Positions 8,568 through 17,354 are shown, counted from the stretch's first letter. The stretch is 64,000 bases of DNA from Moritella sp. 5 (GCF_018219455.1 NZ_CP056122.1:4806001-4870000); one strand, 5' to 3'. Notes: generated by a model from the letters alone, not told the origin. Program-made: numbers and translations.

Positions 8568-9210
8568 CTATTTCCGTTCATCGGCAGCTTACCGCGTTAG
8601 GATCGTCTTAAATTTAAAGAAAATTAGTTATACCACCGAGCCTATCCATTTAGTTCATAATGGTGGGGAGCAGCACTCAGCCGAATATCTTAATATTAAT
8701 CCACAAGGTCTGGTTCCAAGCCTTGATATCGCTGAGGCAGAACATAAACCACAAATAATCACCCAATCAGGGGCCATTATCGAATATCTGGAAGAGTCTT
8801 TTCCGCAACCAGCTTTATTACCAACAAACCTAATTGAACGTGCCTATGTACGCACATTGATGCAGATAATTACATGCGATATACACCCACTGAATAACTT
8901 GCGGGTATTACAGTATATCGAGGAAAACTTCGACTGTGACGGTACCGAAAAAATGGTCTGGTATCATCACTGGTTAGCAAAAGGATTCGCAGCCGTCGAA
9001 ACATTACTAACAAAAAAAGAGAGTACTCACTATTGCTACAACGACCAAATCACCTTGGCAGATGTCTATTTGATCCCCCAAGTTTACAATGCACAGCGTT
9101 TTAAACTTAATATGGCCCTCTATCCCGCAATCAACCGTATTTATCAGCACTGTATTCAATTGCCTGCATTTAACGACGCCGCGCCAGAACTACAGCCTGA
9201 TGCAGACTAA
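8554..9210 (+). CDS. maiA: Maleylacetoacetate isomerase (zeta-class GST)
   Basis: A 218-residue glutathione S-transferase of the zeta class that isomerises maleylacetoacetate to fumarylacetoacetate. The N-terminal thioredoxin-like domain has the diagnostic MKLYSYFRSSAAYRVRIVLN (SSxxYRVR active-site serines) and QGLVPSL. The all-helical C-terminal half has ITLADVYLIPQ. It starts inside fahA and is the last gene of the hpd-hmgA-fahA-maiA operon. A convergent gene begins 17 bp beyond its stop. Confidence 0.96.
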   Translation: MKLYSYFRSSAAYRVRIVLNLKKISYTTEPIHLVHNGGEQHSAEYLNINPQGLVPSLDIAEAEHKPQIITQSGAIIEYLEESFPQPALLPTNLIERAYVRTLMQIITCDIHPLNNLRVLQYIEENFDCDGTEKMVWYHHWLAKGFAAVETLLTKKESTHYCYNDQITLADVYLIPQVYNAQRFKLNMALYPAINRIYQHCIQLPAFNDAAPELQPDAD

Positions 9211-9227
9211 CATCCAAATTAAACGCC

Positions 9228-10139
9228 TTAATGAATGCGTTTTCTTTCTTCATCAAGCCCTTGCCAAAACGTATACACACCATCAAGCATTTCGTTACCA
9301 CTAACGATAAAATGGTCTTCATCAACGTCATTATTAAAATAATAAGCCTCGAGTTCCTCCTGAGTATGATTCGCATGGTTGGCTTCAAGTTTTGCATGCC
9401 AGGTAAAAAAGGTCAGCGGTAAACCTTTCAGGTTTCTCGTTTGGCGATAATGATTAAACCCAGAGACCAGCTCATCCCAAAACCCTGCTGCAGCCCAATT
9501 CTCTACAGCATAAGAAGCCGCCGTTGACGTGGCGTAACTTGGCGAACCGTAAAGTCGCACCAATTCATCACAAAAGAATAAAGTCTTGGCAGAACCAAAC
9601 TGGCGTCGTCCAATTTGATTAAATGCGATACCAAAATAATCGGCTAATTGATTTAACAGTTCAAAATGTGCGGCTTTAAAATGGAAAGCACCACCATCAA
9701 TACTGCCTTCTATATCACCAAAATCACGTTCATCCTGCGTTAATTGCCTAGCACGGTTTCGCTTTGGGTTCTTATACACAACCCCGATTTCATTAGCTAA
9801 AATTTCTTTCGAGGCACGCATTTCTTCAATGGTTTCGGCATTCAGCATTTTCTCCAGTTGTGCAACCAAAAACTGATTGGAAAAAACCGAGAATTGCACA
9901 ATTAGCTGTTTAATCTGTGCATCATTGAGTGACGCATCGCAAAACCACTGCGTATAGGGGTTAGCAGTAATGACCTTGTGATTCAGTAATTCGTTGTTGA
10001 TACGGGATTGAAAGACCAGAAAATATTGCGCTTTGTCTAAATCAAAATGCCCTGACTGAATCTCTTCAACCGTGTGATAAGTGAGTTTTTCCAGTCCATG
10101 GTCTTTACGATACGCTTCGATGGCAGAATTATCTCTCAT
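9228..10139 (-). CDS. Haem-oxygenase-like diiron (HDO-type) protein
   Basis: A 303-residue helical protein that fits the iron-containing redox enzyme/HDO group (relatives of UndA, BesC, SznF, CADD). The third core helix carries H248-x3-E252-x2-H255 in WHAKLEANHANH, close to the H-x3-D-x2-H metal motif of the group, with Glu for Asp. Upstream, ANEIGVV and FHFKAAHFELL correspond to the E...G and sHFel ligand helices. Such enzymes activate O2 for desaturation, decarboxylation or N-oxidation. It starts after a GGAGGGTTA ribosome site and is convergent with the tyrosine operon. The substrate cannot be deduced. Confidence 0.68.
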   Translation of the reverse strand: MRDNSAIEAYRKDHGLEKLTYHTVEEIQSGHFDLDKAQYFLVFQSRINNELLNHKVITANPYTQWFCDASLNDAQIKQLIVQFSVFSNQFLVAQLEKMLNAETIEEMRASKEILANEIGVVYKNPKRNRARQLTQDERDFGDIEGSIDGGAFHFKAAHFELLNQLADYFGIAFNQIGRRQFGSAKTLFFCDELVRLYGSPSYATSTAASYAVENWAAAGFWDELVSGFNHYRQTRNLKGLPLTFFTWHAKLEANHANHTQEELEAYYFNNDVDEDHFIVSGNEMLDGVYTFWQGLDEERKRIH

Positions 10140-10491
10140 ACTAACCCTCCTCCCAAATGCGTTGCATTAACACATACCAGGAACGGTAAATTGTGATCGT
10201 AATGGGTATATTTCTAATAGTTTAGTTGCTAATTTCTCTTGTGTCAGTCAGCAGACGCTAGCGAGTTGTAATGACAAGCATAATTGTCTGCGCCATTAAT
10301 ATAAAATAATGACGGCTGTATATATCAATAAAAGTATAAGAAAAAAGCCATTAGTTTCATTTGAAATAAGAGCCAATTATATTTGAAGTTGTCGCGTATT
10401 TATTATATTACTAGTTACGTGAATAACCATTACCAGACGATAATCGCTTCGTAATTGGAAACCAGCAAGACCAACAATATAGAGGTACGTT
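10140..10491. other. Divergent intergenic region, 352 bp
   Basis: AT-rich spacer between the diiron protein (minus) and a small plus-strand gene. It contains two short inverted repeats around 10250-10293 (GCAGAC...GTCTGC, and inside it GACAA...TTGTC) but no open frame with a ribosome site. It probably holds the two divergent promoters. Confidence 0.5.
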
Positions 10492-10674
10492 ATGAAAGTA
10501 GTAGTGGAATTTATGGAAACGGGTAGATACAAAGACAGAGTTTGGGAACCTTCATTCCACACAGGAAAAGGCAGCTTACGCTCAGTCTCACCTTCTTATG
10601 CCGCACAGTTAATAAGTCAGTGTAAAGCAAAACTGCATTTCAACGAAGATGGTTCGGCAGCGCTTGAACACTAA
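10492..10674 (+). CDS. Small conserved-looking protein, unknown function
   Basis: A 60-residue basic protein (MKVVVEFMETGRYKDRVWEPS...) preceded by AGAGGTACGTT, a reasonable ribosome site. No membrane segment or known motif is seen. Codon use looks coding, and no larger frame overlaps. The family is not recognised. Confidence 0.55.
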   Translation: MKVVVEFMETGRYKDRVWEPSFHTGKGSLRSVSPSYAAQLISQCKAKLHFNEDGSAALEH

Positions 10675-10769
10675 CAGACCTCAATAAGTTATATTTTATT
10701 ATTTTAATTCGAAGTAAATCTTCAATAAAGATGCGGGGCTAAACTGCACACACAGCCTAGCCCCTATCA

Positions 10770-11021
10770 TTACGTTGCTCTTTTCAATCGGCAAGCGCGG
10801 CGTAGATGACGCACTTGACGTTTAGCAGTTACATTACGTGGTTCCGAACTGCAAAGTGGACGACCATCGGCATTAAGTCCAATATCCTTTAACAGATAAG
10901 CATTACCCAATGGGATCTCGCTGGTAGCACGACGAACTTTTGCTAGCCACACGCGTTCTTCACGACGTATATCGGCTCGAACAAAAAAAACAGCAAGGTG
11001 TAAATAAAGTGAATGACGCAT
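10770..11021 (-). CDS. DUF1127-like small basic protein
   Basis: An 83-residue arginine-rich protein. The segment LGNAYLLKDIGLNADGRPL matches the core of DUF1127 (YjiS-like) proteins, in which LLxDIGL is the hallmark. Members of this family have been linked to RNA binding and stress or phosphate physiology in alphaproteobacteria; its function here is unknown. A small frame with a strong ribosome site lies upstream on the same strand (11162-11281), and an imperfect inverted repeat lies between them. Confidence 0.65.
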   Translation of the reverse strand: MRHSLYLHLAVFFVRADIRREERVWLAKVRRATSEIPLGNAYLLKDIGLNADGRPLCSSEPRNVTAKRQVRHLRRACRLKRAT

Positions 11022-11060
11022 AATAATTCTCCAGTATATAGTTTTGGTATATAAAATACT

Positions 11061-11137
11061 GGGAAAAATGGCGTGAATTAATTCGGCTATCTAGGAATAT
11101 TAATGAGGTTATTACCCTATCAAGCTGCCATTTTCCC
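11061..11137. repeat. Imperfect long-range inverted repeat upstream of DUF1127 gene
   Basis: GGGAAAAATGGC (11061-11072) and GCCATTTTCCC (11127-11137) are complementary except for one bulged A, around a 54-base interior. It lies in the leader of the DUF1127-like gene and could fold in its messenger. Confidence 0.4.
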
Positions 11138-11161
11138 GCAGCCTTTAAGGGTACGGATTAG

Positions 11162-11281
11162 TTAGTTATTGGTGCCAGGATTTCGATCGGAACAGATCAC
11201 GAAGGCGTGATGAACGGCCATAATGAGACTGGTATGATCAAAAGATACACAAACATATTGAACAAGATTTAAATTTTTCAT
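11162..11281 (-). CDS. Possible 39-residue peptide with strong ribosome site
   Basis: A 39-codon frame starting MKNLNLVQYVCVSFDHTS, with CCGGAGGTACAC directly before its ATG, one of the best Shine-Dalgarno sequences in the window. It precedes the DUF1127-like gene on the same strand by 140 bp. The peptide has a mildly hydrophobic middle and ends SDRNPGTNN. It may be a true small protein or a leader peptide. There is no recognisable family. Confidence 0.4.
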   Translation of the reverse strand: MKNLNLVQYVCVSFDHTSLIMAVHHAFVICSDRNPGTNN

Positions 11282-11620
11282 GTGTACCTCCGGTTAACTA
11301 ATTAATCCAAAATTAAATGTGATGTAAATGTTAAATCACATTGGAGAGTCTATGTGAAATTGAACATTCTGCAACCGTAAATTATCAGTTAATAATAAAA
11401 CAAAGTATTATGCTAATAATGCTTTTACACCAGCCTTTTCCCAGTATATTCAACTAGTTAATCTCCACCCCATATTACGATACCAATTCTGTAATAGTTT
11501 TAGCTCTGAATTTTATCAATCCCACTCTCTGTACTTCAACTTAGCTATTACTAATCAATAGCCCCATCCAGCTCTCTCATCATACAAAAACAATAATATT
11601 CACCATGCAATATAAAATAA
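11282..11620. other. AT-rich intergenic stretch without a gene
   Basis: About 340 bp of AT-rich, repeat-poor DNA between the small peptide frame and the truncated AraC gene. Multiple stops interrupt all frames. A promoter for the minus-strand small genes is probably here but none is convincing by eye. The missing front part of the AraC regulator should have been here. Confidence 0.4.
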
Positions 11621-11947
11621 ATATATTGCTACAGCCGCTATCCAACAACGATTAGTGAACTTTGTAGTATCGCCAATGTGAGCAGGCGTACGCTGCAATA
11701 CAGCTTTGAATCAATATTAGGTATTAGTCCCCAACGCTTTATTCGCCTTACCCGCTTAAACCAAATACGCCGAGAACTCAGTAAACCACATCAAACCAGA
11801 GCCATCGTGGATGTCGCCCTCGATTACGGTTTTTATCATCCGGGGGGATTTTCTCAGGACTATAAATTACTTTTTGGTGAAAACCCATCAACCACACGAC
11901 GGCTGCATACGATTAGCCCATCTCTTTCGCAACACTCTGACAAATAG
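11621..11947 (+). pseudogene. 5'-truncated AraC-family regulator remnant
   Basis: The frame encodes only the C-terminal double helix-turn-helix of an AraC/XylS regulator: TISELCSIANVSRRTLQYSF, GISPQRFIRLTRLNQIRREL and DVALDYGFYHPGGFSQDYK. Homology is readable upstream of the first possible start (GTG at 11678), through a stretch with no initiation codon, back to a stop at 11618. The ligand-binding N-terminal domain of roughly 200 residues is absent. The DNA upstream shows no trace of it, so this is a deletion remnant and not a simple frameshift. Its 3' end overlaps the LysR gene on the other strand by 35 bp. Confidence 0.75.
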
Positions 11948-12869
11948 TATCTCTGACCCACTTATGCCCCGGTTCATCATTATTACGTTCATGCCATAAC
12001 AATACATAGACCAATGAAGAAAAATCTATTGGCAAAGGCAATTCTACCAAGCCATATAACTTTTGTGCATGCGAAACAAAGCTCGACGGTAAAGTAAAAA
12101 TCAAATCACTGTGTGCACATACACTGGCGGCACCGTAAAAATCCGGTAAGGTTGCGCAAATATGACGGTGTAGTCCTGACTCAGCCAATTGATAATCCAA
12201 TAACCACCAATCATTGCCTTCGCAGCGAACCTGTACATGCGACATATTCAAATAAGCATCAACATCCCAATGTCCTGCATTAATACTTGCTAACATAGGG
12301 TGGTTTTCGCGTATTAAACACACCTGGTTATCGGTAAACAAACGCTGATGCGCAATCCCCTCAGGTAAATTATTGAGGCGAACATCGGCCGTGGGGTGCA
12401 ACTCCCTAGCCGTAATGCCAAAATCAATTTGTCCTTGCTGCAAGTCTAATAATGATTTTTCATTCCAATCATAAATACCTAAATTCAGCTTAGGTGCTTG
12501 CGATAATATTGGCCCAATGTAATGAGGTAGTAAAGTTTCATAGGCACTTTCAAGCATAGCAAACGAAAACTGGCGATGACTATTTTCGGGAATAAAACTC
12601 GGCGGTAAGCAGAGATGATACAAGCCCTGTAATATCGTCGGTAATTGCGCTTTTAATTGCAAAGCATGCGCCGTCGGCTTTAAACCATGGGCAGTACGTA
12701 AAAATAACGGATCACCCAAGGTATCACGTAGTCGGTTTAAACTTTTACTCAATGCCGACTGGCTTAAGTGCAAGCGATGCGCTGCGCGGGTGACACTCTC
12801 TTCTTCAAGTAAGATCTGTAAAATAGCCAAGAGATTTAGATCTATCTTGGCAAGATTATCTAAATTCAT
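11913..12869 (-). CDS. LysR-family transcriptional regulator
   Basis: A 318-residue LysR regulator. The N-terminal winged HTH (residues about 8-67) shows DLNLLAILQILLEEESVTRAAHRL and LSQSALSKSLNRLRDTLGDPLFLR, typical of the NodD/LeuO-like branch with D/LNLL at the start. The rest is the substrate-binding domain. It is divergent from the Bcr/CflA transporter 110 bp away and is likely to control it. The effector is unknown. Confidence 0.92.
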   Translation of the reverse strand: MNLDNLAKIDLNLLAILQILLEEESVTRAAHRLHLSQSALSKSLNRLRDTLGDPLFLRTAHGLKPTAHALQLKAQLPTILQGLYHLCLPPSFIPENSHRQFSFAMLESAYETLLPHYIGPILSQAPKLNLGIYDWNEKSLLDLQQGQIDFGITARELHPTADVRLNNLPEGIAHQRLFTDNQVCLIRENHPMLASINAGHWDVDAYLNMSHVQVRCEGNDWWLLDYQLAESGLHRHICATLPDFYGAASVCAHSDLIFTLPSSFVSHAQKLYGLVELPLPIDFSSLVYVLLWHERNNDEPGHKWVRDTICQSVAKEMG

Positions 12870-12978
12870 AAGATATTCCTAAATGGAAACTCAGTCCTGA
12901 AATTATACCACTTCCATTCATATCATGCTTTACGTAAACTGCTCCACATTAATCCATGCCTTTTATTCGAGAATAACA

Positions 12979-14181
12979 ATGCGCCGAAATATATTACCTA
13001 TTTTGATGGCTATGGTGGTGTTAAGCCCCCTCGCTATCGATATCTACCTGCCTTCAATGCCGACAATGGCAGCAGAATTTCAGGTGTCGTCTAGCGAAGT
13101 TCAATCTACATTAATTTTATTCTTATTTGCCATGGGCATCGGACAAATATTAATTGGGCCACTGGCAGACCGTTTTGGTCGTCGTCCAATCGCAATCGGT
13201 GGTGTTATGCTGTATTGCTTAAGCAGTATCCTTGCCGCAGGCGCGATTGAATTTCACTGGCTACAAATAGCACGAGTACTACAAGGTATCGCCGCGTGTG
13301 CAGTATCAATCGTAGTGTTTAGTGCAGTACGTGACAGCTTTGACTCTAAAAAAGGCGCGCATTATTACAGTTATTTAAATGGCGTTATTTGTGTTATACC
13401 TGCACTTGCACCGACGCTAGGTGGCTTATTGGCGCTGCAATTTGGTTGGCGCTCAACTTTTGTTTTTATGATGCTATACGGATTGATTATATTAACCATT
13501 ATTATCAACAAGTTACCAGAAACGCGTCCAGATAATACTGATACATCCGGTTCGCTGTATCACTGGTCTCGCTTTAAACCGGTATTATACGATGCGCACT
13601 TCATGTTTTACGCTATAGCTTGTATGGTGGGTATGGCATCAATCCTAACGTATGTGTCCTATGCACCAGACTGGTTAATCCGTCATTTAGGGGTCGAAGA
13701 ACTAGAGTTTAGTGCATTGTTTGGTCTAAATGCTATCGTCAATATCGCCGCTTGTTTTGCGGCGCCTACGGTAATCAAACGCTTCGGTAATCGTCCAACC
13801 GTTATCATTGCCTTTATCGCGTTATTATTATCCGCGGCACTGCAATTGGCCGTGCAACATTGGGGGCCGACAGCAGGTATGGCCGCCGCGTTTGCCTTTA
13901 TGTTACCTATGATGTTGCTCTGTATTGGCTTTGCATTATTGCTAGGTCCAGCAACCAGTATGGCGTTAGCCGCATTTGGCGAACGCGCTGGTACGGCAGC
14001 TGCGATGCTAGGTTGTATCCAAATGAGTGGCGCAGCACTACTCGCAGGATTGATTCAACAAACAGAACTGACCGCACCATATGCTGTAATTGTATTAATG
14101 GGTAGTTTATCGACAATATTCCTAGTGATAATGCTTACGCCACGTCTCGACCATTGGCATCAAGAACAAGTCCAACATTAG
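12979..14181 (+). CDS. Bcr/CflA-family multidrug MFS transporter
   Basis: A 400-residue twelve-helix major facilitator. MVVLSPLAIDIYLPSMPTM at the start and the loop 2-3 motif GPLADRFGRRPI place it in the Bcr/CflA drug exporter family (inner membrane, proton antiport). The start was set at the ATG of MRRNILPIL because family members begin there; an upstream frame from 12925 adds 18 residues of no homology. The length is normal. It faces a divergent LysR gene, and inverted ATGGAA/TTCCAT half-sites around 12882-12917 might be the LysR target. Confidence 0.9.
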   Translation: MRRNILPILMAMVVLSPLAIDIYLPSMPTMAAEFQVSSSEVQSTLILFLFAMGIGQILIGPLADRFGRRPIAIGGVMLYCLSSILAAGAIEFHWLQIARVLQGIAACAVSIVVFSAVRDSFDSKKGAHYYSYLNGVICVIPALAPTLGGLLALQFGWRSTFVFMMLYGLIILTIIINKLPETRPDNTDTSGSLYHWSRFKPVLYDAHFMFYAIACMVGMASILTYVSYAPDWLIRHLGVEELEFSALFGLNAIVNIAACFAAPTVIKRFGNRPTVIIAFIALLLSAALQLAVQHWGPTAGMAAAFAFMLPMMLLCIGFALLLGPATSMALAAFGERAGTAAAMLGCIQMSGAALLAGLIQQTELTAPYAVIVLMGSLSTIFLVIMLTPRLDHWHQEQVQH

Positions 14182-14191
14182 GTGCCGCAAT

Positions 14192-14224
14192 GAACGAGTT
14201 CGACTACACTGAAAGAACTCGTTC
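14192..14224 (+). repeat. 10-bp perfect hairpin between bcr-like gene and ydcH-like gene
   Basis: GAACGAGTTC (14192-14201) and GAACTCGTTC (14215-14224) form a perfect stem with a 13-base loop. It follows the transporter stop and ends 7 bases before the GAGG ribosome site of the next gene. No T-run follows, so it may be an attenuating or mRNA-processing structure. Confidence 0.5.
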
Positions 14225-14243
14225 ATCACTTGAGGCAATAATA

Positions 14244-14489
14244 ATGCAAAATGAAAAACACCCGTTAAACCATGAATTTCCTGAACACGCCATTGATATC
14301 GCCAAACTAAAAAGCGATGACCCCGAATTTGCCGCCCTAGCCAAAGAGTATCATAAACTCGACCATCATATTTACGGCCTTGAAGCCAGTGACATTCCCA
14401 CCACAGATAGCCATTTTATTGAATTAAAAAACCGTCGACTTGCCTTAAAAGACCAGATTTATCAAAAACTAATTAATGGTGATTTTTAA
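14244..14489 (+). CDS. YdcH family (DUF465) protein
   Basis: An 81-residue, mostly helical, charged protein. MQNEKHPLNHEFPEHAIDIA, DPEFAALAKEYHKLDHHIYG and ELKNRRLALKDQIY follow the DUF465/YdcH pattern of two antiparallel coiled helices. The start at 14244 is supported by TGAGG eight bases upstream; the longer frame from 14154 overlaps the previous gene and is not conserved in character. Function is unknown in the family. Confidence 0.8.
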   Translation: MQNEKHPLNHEFPEHAIDIAKLKSDDPEFAALAKEYHKLDHHIYGLEASDIPTTDSHFIELKNRRLALKDQIYQKLINGDF

Positions 14490-14561
14490 TTTCCCCACTT
14501 CCATTTAGTCATAAAAGCCTTACACTGAAGTTAATAGCACAAGGCATGAAAGGAATGCAGA

Positions 14562-15170
14562 ATGACGGAAGAACATAACCAAGATAAACATCAACAAAAA
14601 ATGCAAAAAATCCAAGATACAGTCGCCAAACGCGTCAATAAAGCCACAGAAGAACGTGGTATTTTGATCGTAATGACAGGTAATGGTAAAGGTAAAACCT
14701 GTGCAGGTTTTGGTAATGTCATTCGCTGTATAGGCCACGGTTTTAATGCGGGTGTTGTGCAATTTATTAAAGGTACATGGGAAGCGGGGGAAGTAAAATT
14801 CATCCAGCAAGTACGTCCTGACATGCCTTATCACGCAATGAAAACGGGCTTCACTTGGGATACGCAAGATAAAGCCGCAGATATCGCAGCTGCAGAAGCA
14901 GCATGGGTTCATGCTAAAGCCATGTTAGCTAATCCAGATCTTAAAATGGTGCTTTTAGACGAACTGACTTACATGCTCAGTTACCAATATTTAGATTTGG
15001 AAGAAGTACTCAGCGCTATCCGTAATCGCCCAGTTGATCAAACAGTTATCGTCACTGGCCGTAGTGCCCACAAAGATTTAGTCGCAATCGCCGACACAGT
15101 GAGTGAAGTAAGAGAAGAAAAACACGCTTTTCGCTCAGGTATTAAAGCTCAAATAGGGATCGACTGGTAA
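14562..15170 (+). CDS. btuR: Cob(I)yrinic acid a,c-diamide adenosyltransferase
   Basis: A 202-residue CobA/BtuR/CobO enzyme that attaches the 5'-deoxyadenosyl group of ATP to reduced corrinoids, making coenzyme B12. The P-loop MTGNGKGKTCAGFG (about residues 37-50), QFIKGTWEAGE, LLDELTYML and VTGRSAH are the family hallmarks. The gene stop and the ATG of yceH overlap (TAATG), so the pair is probably co-translated. No cobalamin riboswitch is seen upstream. Confidence 0.95.
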   Translation: MTEEHNQDKHQQKMQKIQDTVAKRVNKATEERGILIVMTGNGKGKTCAGFGNVIRCIGHGFNAGVVQFIKGTWEAGEVKFIQQVRPDMPYHAMKTGFTWDTQDKAADIAAAEAAWVHAKAMLANPDLKMVLLDELTYMLSYQYLDLEEVLSAIRNRPVDQTVIVTGRSAHKDLVAIADTVSEVREEKHAFRSGIKAQIGIDW

Positions 15171-15841
15171 TGGATGAACTCTCGCTACATGAAACCCGCG
15201 TATTAGGCGCGTTAATCGAAAAAGAACACACCACTCCAGATAATTACCCACTATCGTTAAACTCATTAACCTCGGCCTGTAATCAAAAAAGCAGCCGAGA
15301 GCCTGTACTTTCACTTAGCCAAGATGAAGTACAAAACATTGTTGATGATTTAGTGAAAAAACGTTTAGTCGTAAATGATGAACATGGCGGTAAACGCAGC
15401 GCTAAAATTCGCCATCGTTTTGGTAATACCGAGTTCAGTAAAATTCGTTTCAACCCGCAGCAATTAGCGATTCTTACCTTGCTATTTTTACGTGGGCCAC
15501 AAACCCCTGGCGAACTAAGAACCCGTTCAGCACGTCAATGTCCATTTAATGATGTACAAGAAGTTGAAGCGACACTGGAACAACTTGTCAATCATGAACA
15601 AGGTCCATTTATCGTTAAACTGGCAAGAGAGCCGGGACAAAGTGCTTGTCGTTATGCCCATTTATTCAGTGGTGAAGTAACCTCGGCAGCAATAGCAGAT
15701 AGTGCAGTACAAACGATGAATCAATGTTCTGATGAACATGGTGCATTATCAACGAGAGTAGGTGAACTTGAGCAAGAAGTCGCAACACTTAAAGCGCAGT
15801 TAGAATCGTTACAATCTACTGTAGTCGCACTCAAAAAATAG
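15170..15841 (+). CDS. yceH: YceH family (DUF480) protein
   Basis: A 223-residue DUF480/UPF0502 protein. The opening LSLHETRVLGALIEKEHTTPDNYPLSLNSL and later TLLFLRGPQTPGELRTRS are diagnostic; both are winged-helix-like repeats. The last 40 residues form a coiled coil (LEQEVATLKAQLESLQ). Its function is not established. It is translationally coupled to btuR. Confidence 0.93.
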   Translation: MDELSLHETRVLGALIEKEHTTPDNYPLSLNSLTSACNQKSSREPVLSLSQDEVQNIVDDLVKKRLVVNDEHGGKRSAKIRHRFGNTEFSKIRFNPQQLAILTLLFLRGPQTPGELRTRSARQCPFNDVQEVEATLEQLVNHEQGPFIVKLAREPGQSACRYAHLFSGEVTSAAIADSAVQTMNQCSDEHGALSTRVGELEQEVATLKAQLESLQSTVVALKK

Positions 15842-15866
15842 ATTTTTAGATCATAGTAATAACAAA

Positions 15867-15897
15867 GGGAGTTCTGAGTTCACAGATTCGAACTCCC
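15867..15897 (+). terminator. Hairpin after yceH
   Basis: GGGAGTTC (15867-15874) pairs with GAACTCCC (15890-15897). A T-run is lacking, so it is a weak intrinsic terminator at best. It follows the btuR-yceH unit. Confidence 0.45.
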
Positions 15898-15955
15898 AAA
15901 TTACTCTATTGAAAGACAGTGTAATTTGATCCTAACGAATACCATTGTCGAAACG

Positions 15956-16162
15956 TCACCTAACTTTTCTATTGAAGAGAATATACTTGGAATTTACGCG
16001 TGCCCGCCTGAACATTTTCAATGGATGATTCATACGATAACCGTTACGGACAGAAATATCGCTTACACCATCAAAATAAAACCCTTTAAGTTCAAAAGTT
16101 GATACAGTACTTACCATCAATGTCGACATCAGCACAGCCGTAAATATTATCGCAGCTTTCAT
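15956..16162 (-). CDS. Small secreted or periplasmic protein, unknown
   Basis: A 68-residue protein with a signal-peptide-like N-terminus (MKAAIIFTAVLMSTLMVSTVS) followed by a basic tail with R/K-rich ends (MFRRARVNSKYILFNRKVR). AAAGGTAAGT precedes the ATG. No family is recognised. The 280 bp beyond its start, up to 16442, hold no gene and are very AT-rich. Confidence 0.5.
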   Translation of the reverse strand: MKAAIIFTAVLMSTLMVSTVSTFELKGFYFDGVSDISVRNGYRMNHPLKMFRRARVNSKYILFNRKVR

Positions 16163-16442
16163 TACTTACCTTTAATCTAAGTTTCAATCTAAATCAGGCA
16201 TCATAATAAAGTTAAATTTAACTAAAAAATAAACAAGAATGAAATATGTTTATAATTTAATACACAACAACAAAAACTAGACGTAAGCAACTGTATAATA
16301 ACAATTAAAAACACTCAACCCAAACTAAAACACATGTAACTTTTCATTTTGGTTATATTTTTATTATAAAAACACAACGTTTAAAGACAATGCTTAGTGT
16401 GATATGAATTATTTTAGGCTGAAATAATCACATTTTAAAAGA

Positions 16443-17354
16443 CTAATGGATATTGATAGATCCATGACACAAATCGTCACCTGCAATTGATTCGACTATT
16501 GAACTGTAGAGTTCCTCCTCCACTAGTTTGTAATTAACAATATTCAAACTTTCGCTCTTATTGGTTATGATAAAAGCACTCATTGCGATGTTAGCGTTAT
16601 CGTATGGCGAGGAATAAACCCTAATATAGACCTTATTTATATCACATAAATTTAGGTTTGAACCATCCAGGTCTTTTCTAAATTCCTTCCCAACAAGTAA
16701 TGCATCAAGATCACTAATGTAGATATCAATATTATCCAGTTCATAACGTTCATAGTTTTTTGTATCCATAAAAGAAGCGCTACTCATATTATTCTTTGCT
16801 ATTAAAAAGATTAATGTCGATATAAACACTATATTAACAACAAGCCAGAGCCCTCTTCTGTAGTTCCCCTTAATTGATGGTAAGCTTATTCTTTTGCTAT
16901 CGTTTAACAACTCACGATTAGCGTTATTCTTTTTATCACTGTCATCAGAAGAATCATCTAACTCTTGTGCTTTACTTGACTCTTCAGCTCCATCTACAAT
17001 TGACCCATTAAGGCTATTTTCAGGTAATTCATTATTCAAAGTAATTACCAATGAGTAGCCTTTTTTACTAATGGTATTGAGTTTCAACTCATTAGACTCT
17101 AGTTTCTTTATCGTCTTTCTTATATAAGAAATCGTATTCGTTAATGATTGCTCAGAAACAACTGCGCCTTGCCAGCACACTTCGAACAGTTCATCTCTAG
17201 AAATGCATTTATCTTGATTTTTGAATAAATGCATTAACACTCTAAAAGGTAAAGGGCGCATGCTCACTGTAACGCCTGAAGTAAGACAAGTAATAACACG
17301 CATCTCTACATCTATGACTATAGTCTTTTGGGTTACTTGCTGCTTATGAATCAT
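16443..17354 (-). CDS. ToxR/CadC-like membrane-bound transcriptional regulator
   Basis: A 303-residue protein with an OmpR-type winged helix at residues about 12-106 (MRPLPFRVLMHLF, SRDELFEVCWQG, SLTNTISYIRKTI, ISKKGYSLV). An acidic and Asn/Ser-rich linker (110-165) follows, then one membrane helix (168-187) and a periplasmic domain of about 115 residues with one Cys pair. This is the ToxR/TcpP/CadC architecture, in which a periplasmic signal controls a membrane-tethered DNA-binding domain. It is divergent from a membrane-anchored small protein (17548), and a hexanucleotide repeat array lies in the shared intergenic region. It is distinct in sequence from true ToxR, so it is only called ToxR-like. 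Confidence 0.85.
   Translation of the reverse strand: MIHKQQVTQKTIVIDVEMRVITCLTSGVTVSMRPLPFRVLMHLFKNQDKCISRDELFEVCWQGAVVSEQSLTNTISYIRKTIKKLESNELKLNTISKKGYSLVITLNNELPENSLNGSIVDGAEESSKAQELDDSSDDSDKKNNANRELLNDSKRISLPSIKGNYRRGLWLVVNIVFISTLIFLIAKNNMSSASFMDTKNYERYELDNIDIYISDLDALLVGKEFRKDLDGSNLNLCDINKVYIRVYSSPYDNANIAMSAFIITNKSESLNIVNYKLVEEELYSSIVESIAGDDLCHGSINIH

Noticed and set aside
14490-14561. Cobalamin riboswitch before btuR
   Set aside because: Only 72 bp are available and no B12-box-like sequence is seen.
14520-14912. 130-codon minus-strand frame opposite btuR
   Set aside because: Shadow of btuR with Cys/Phe-rich composition; btuR has all family motifs.
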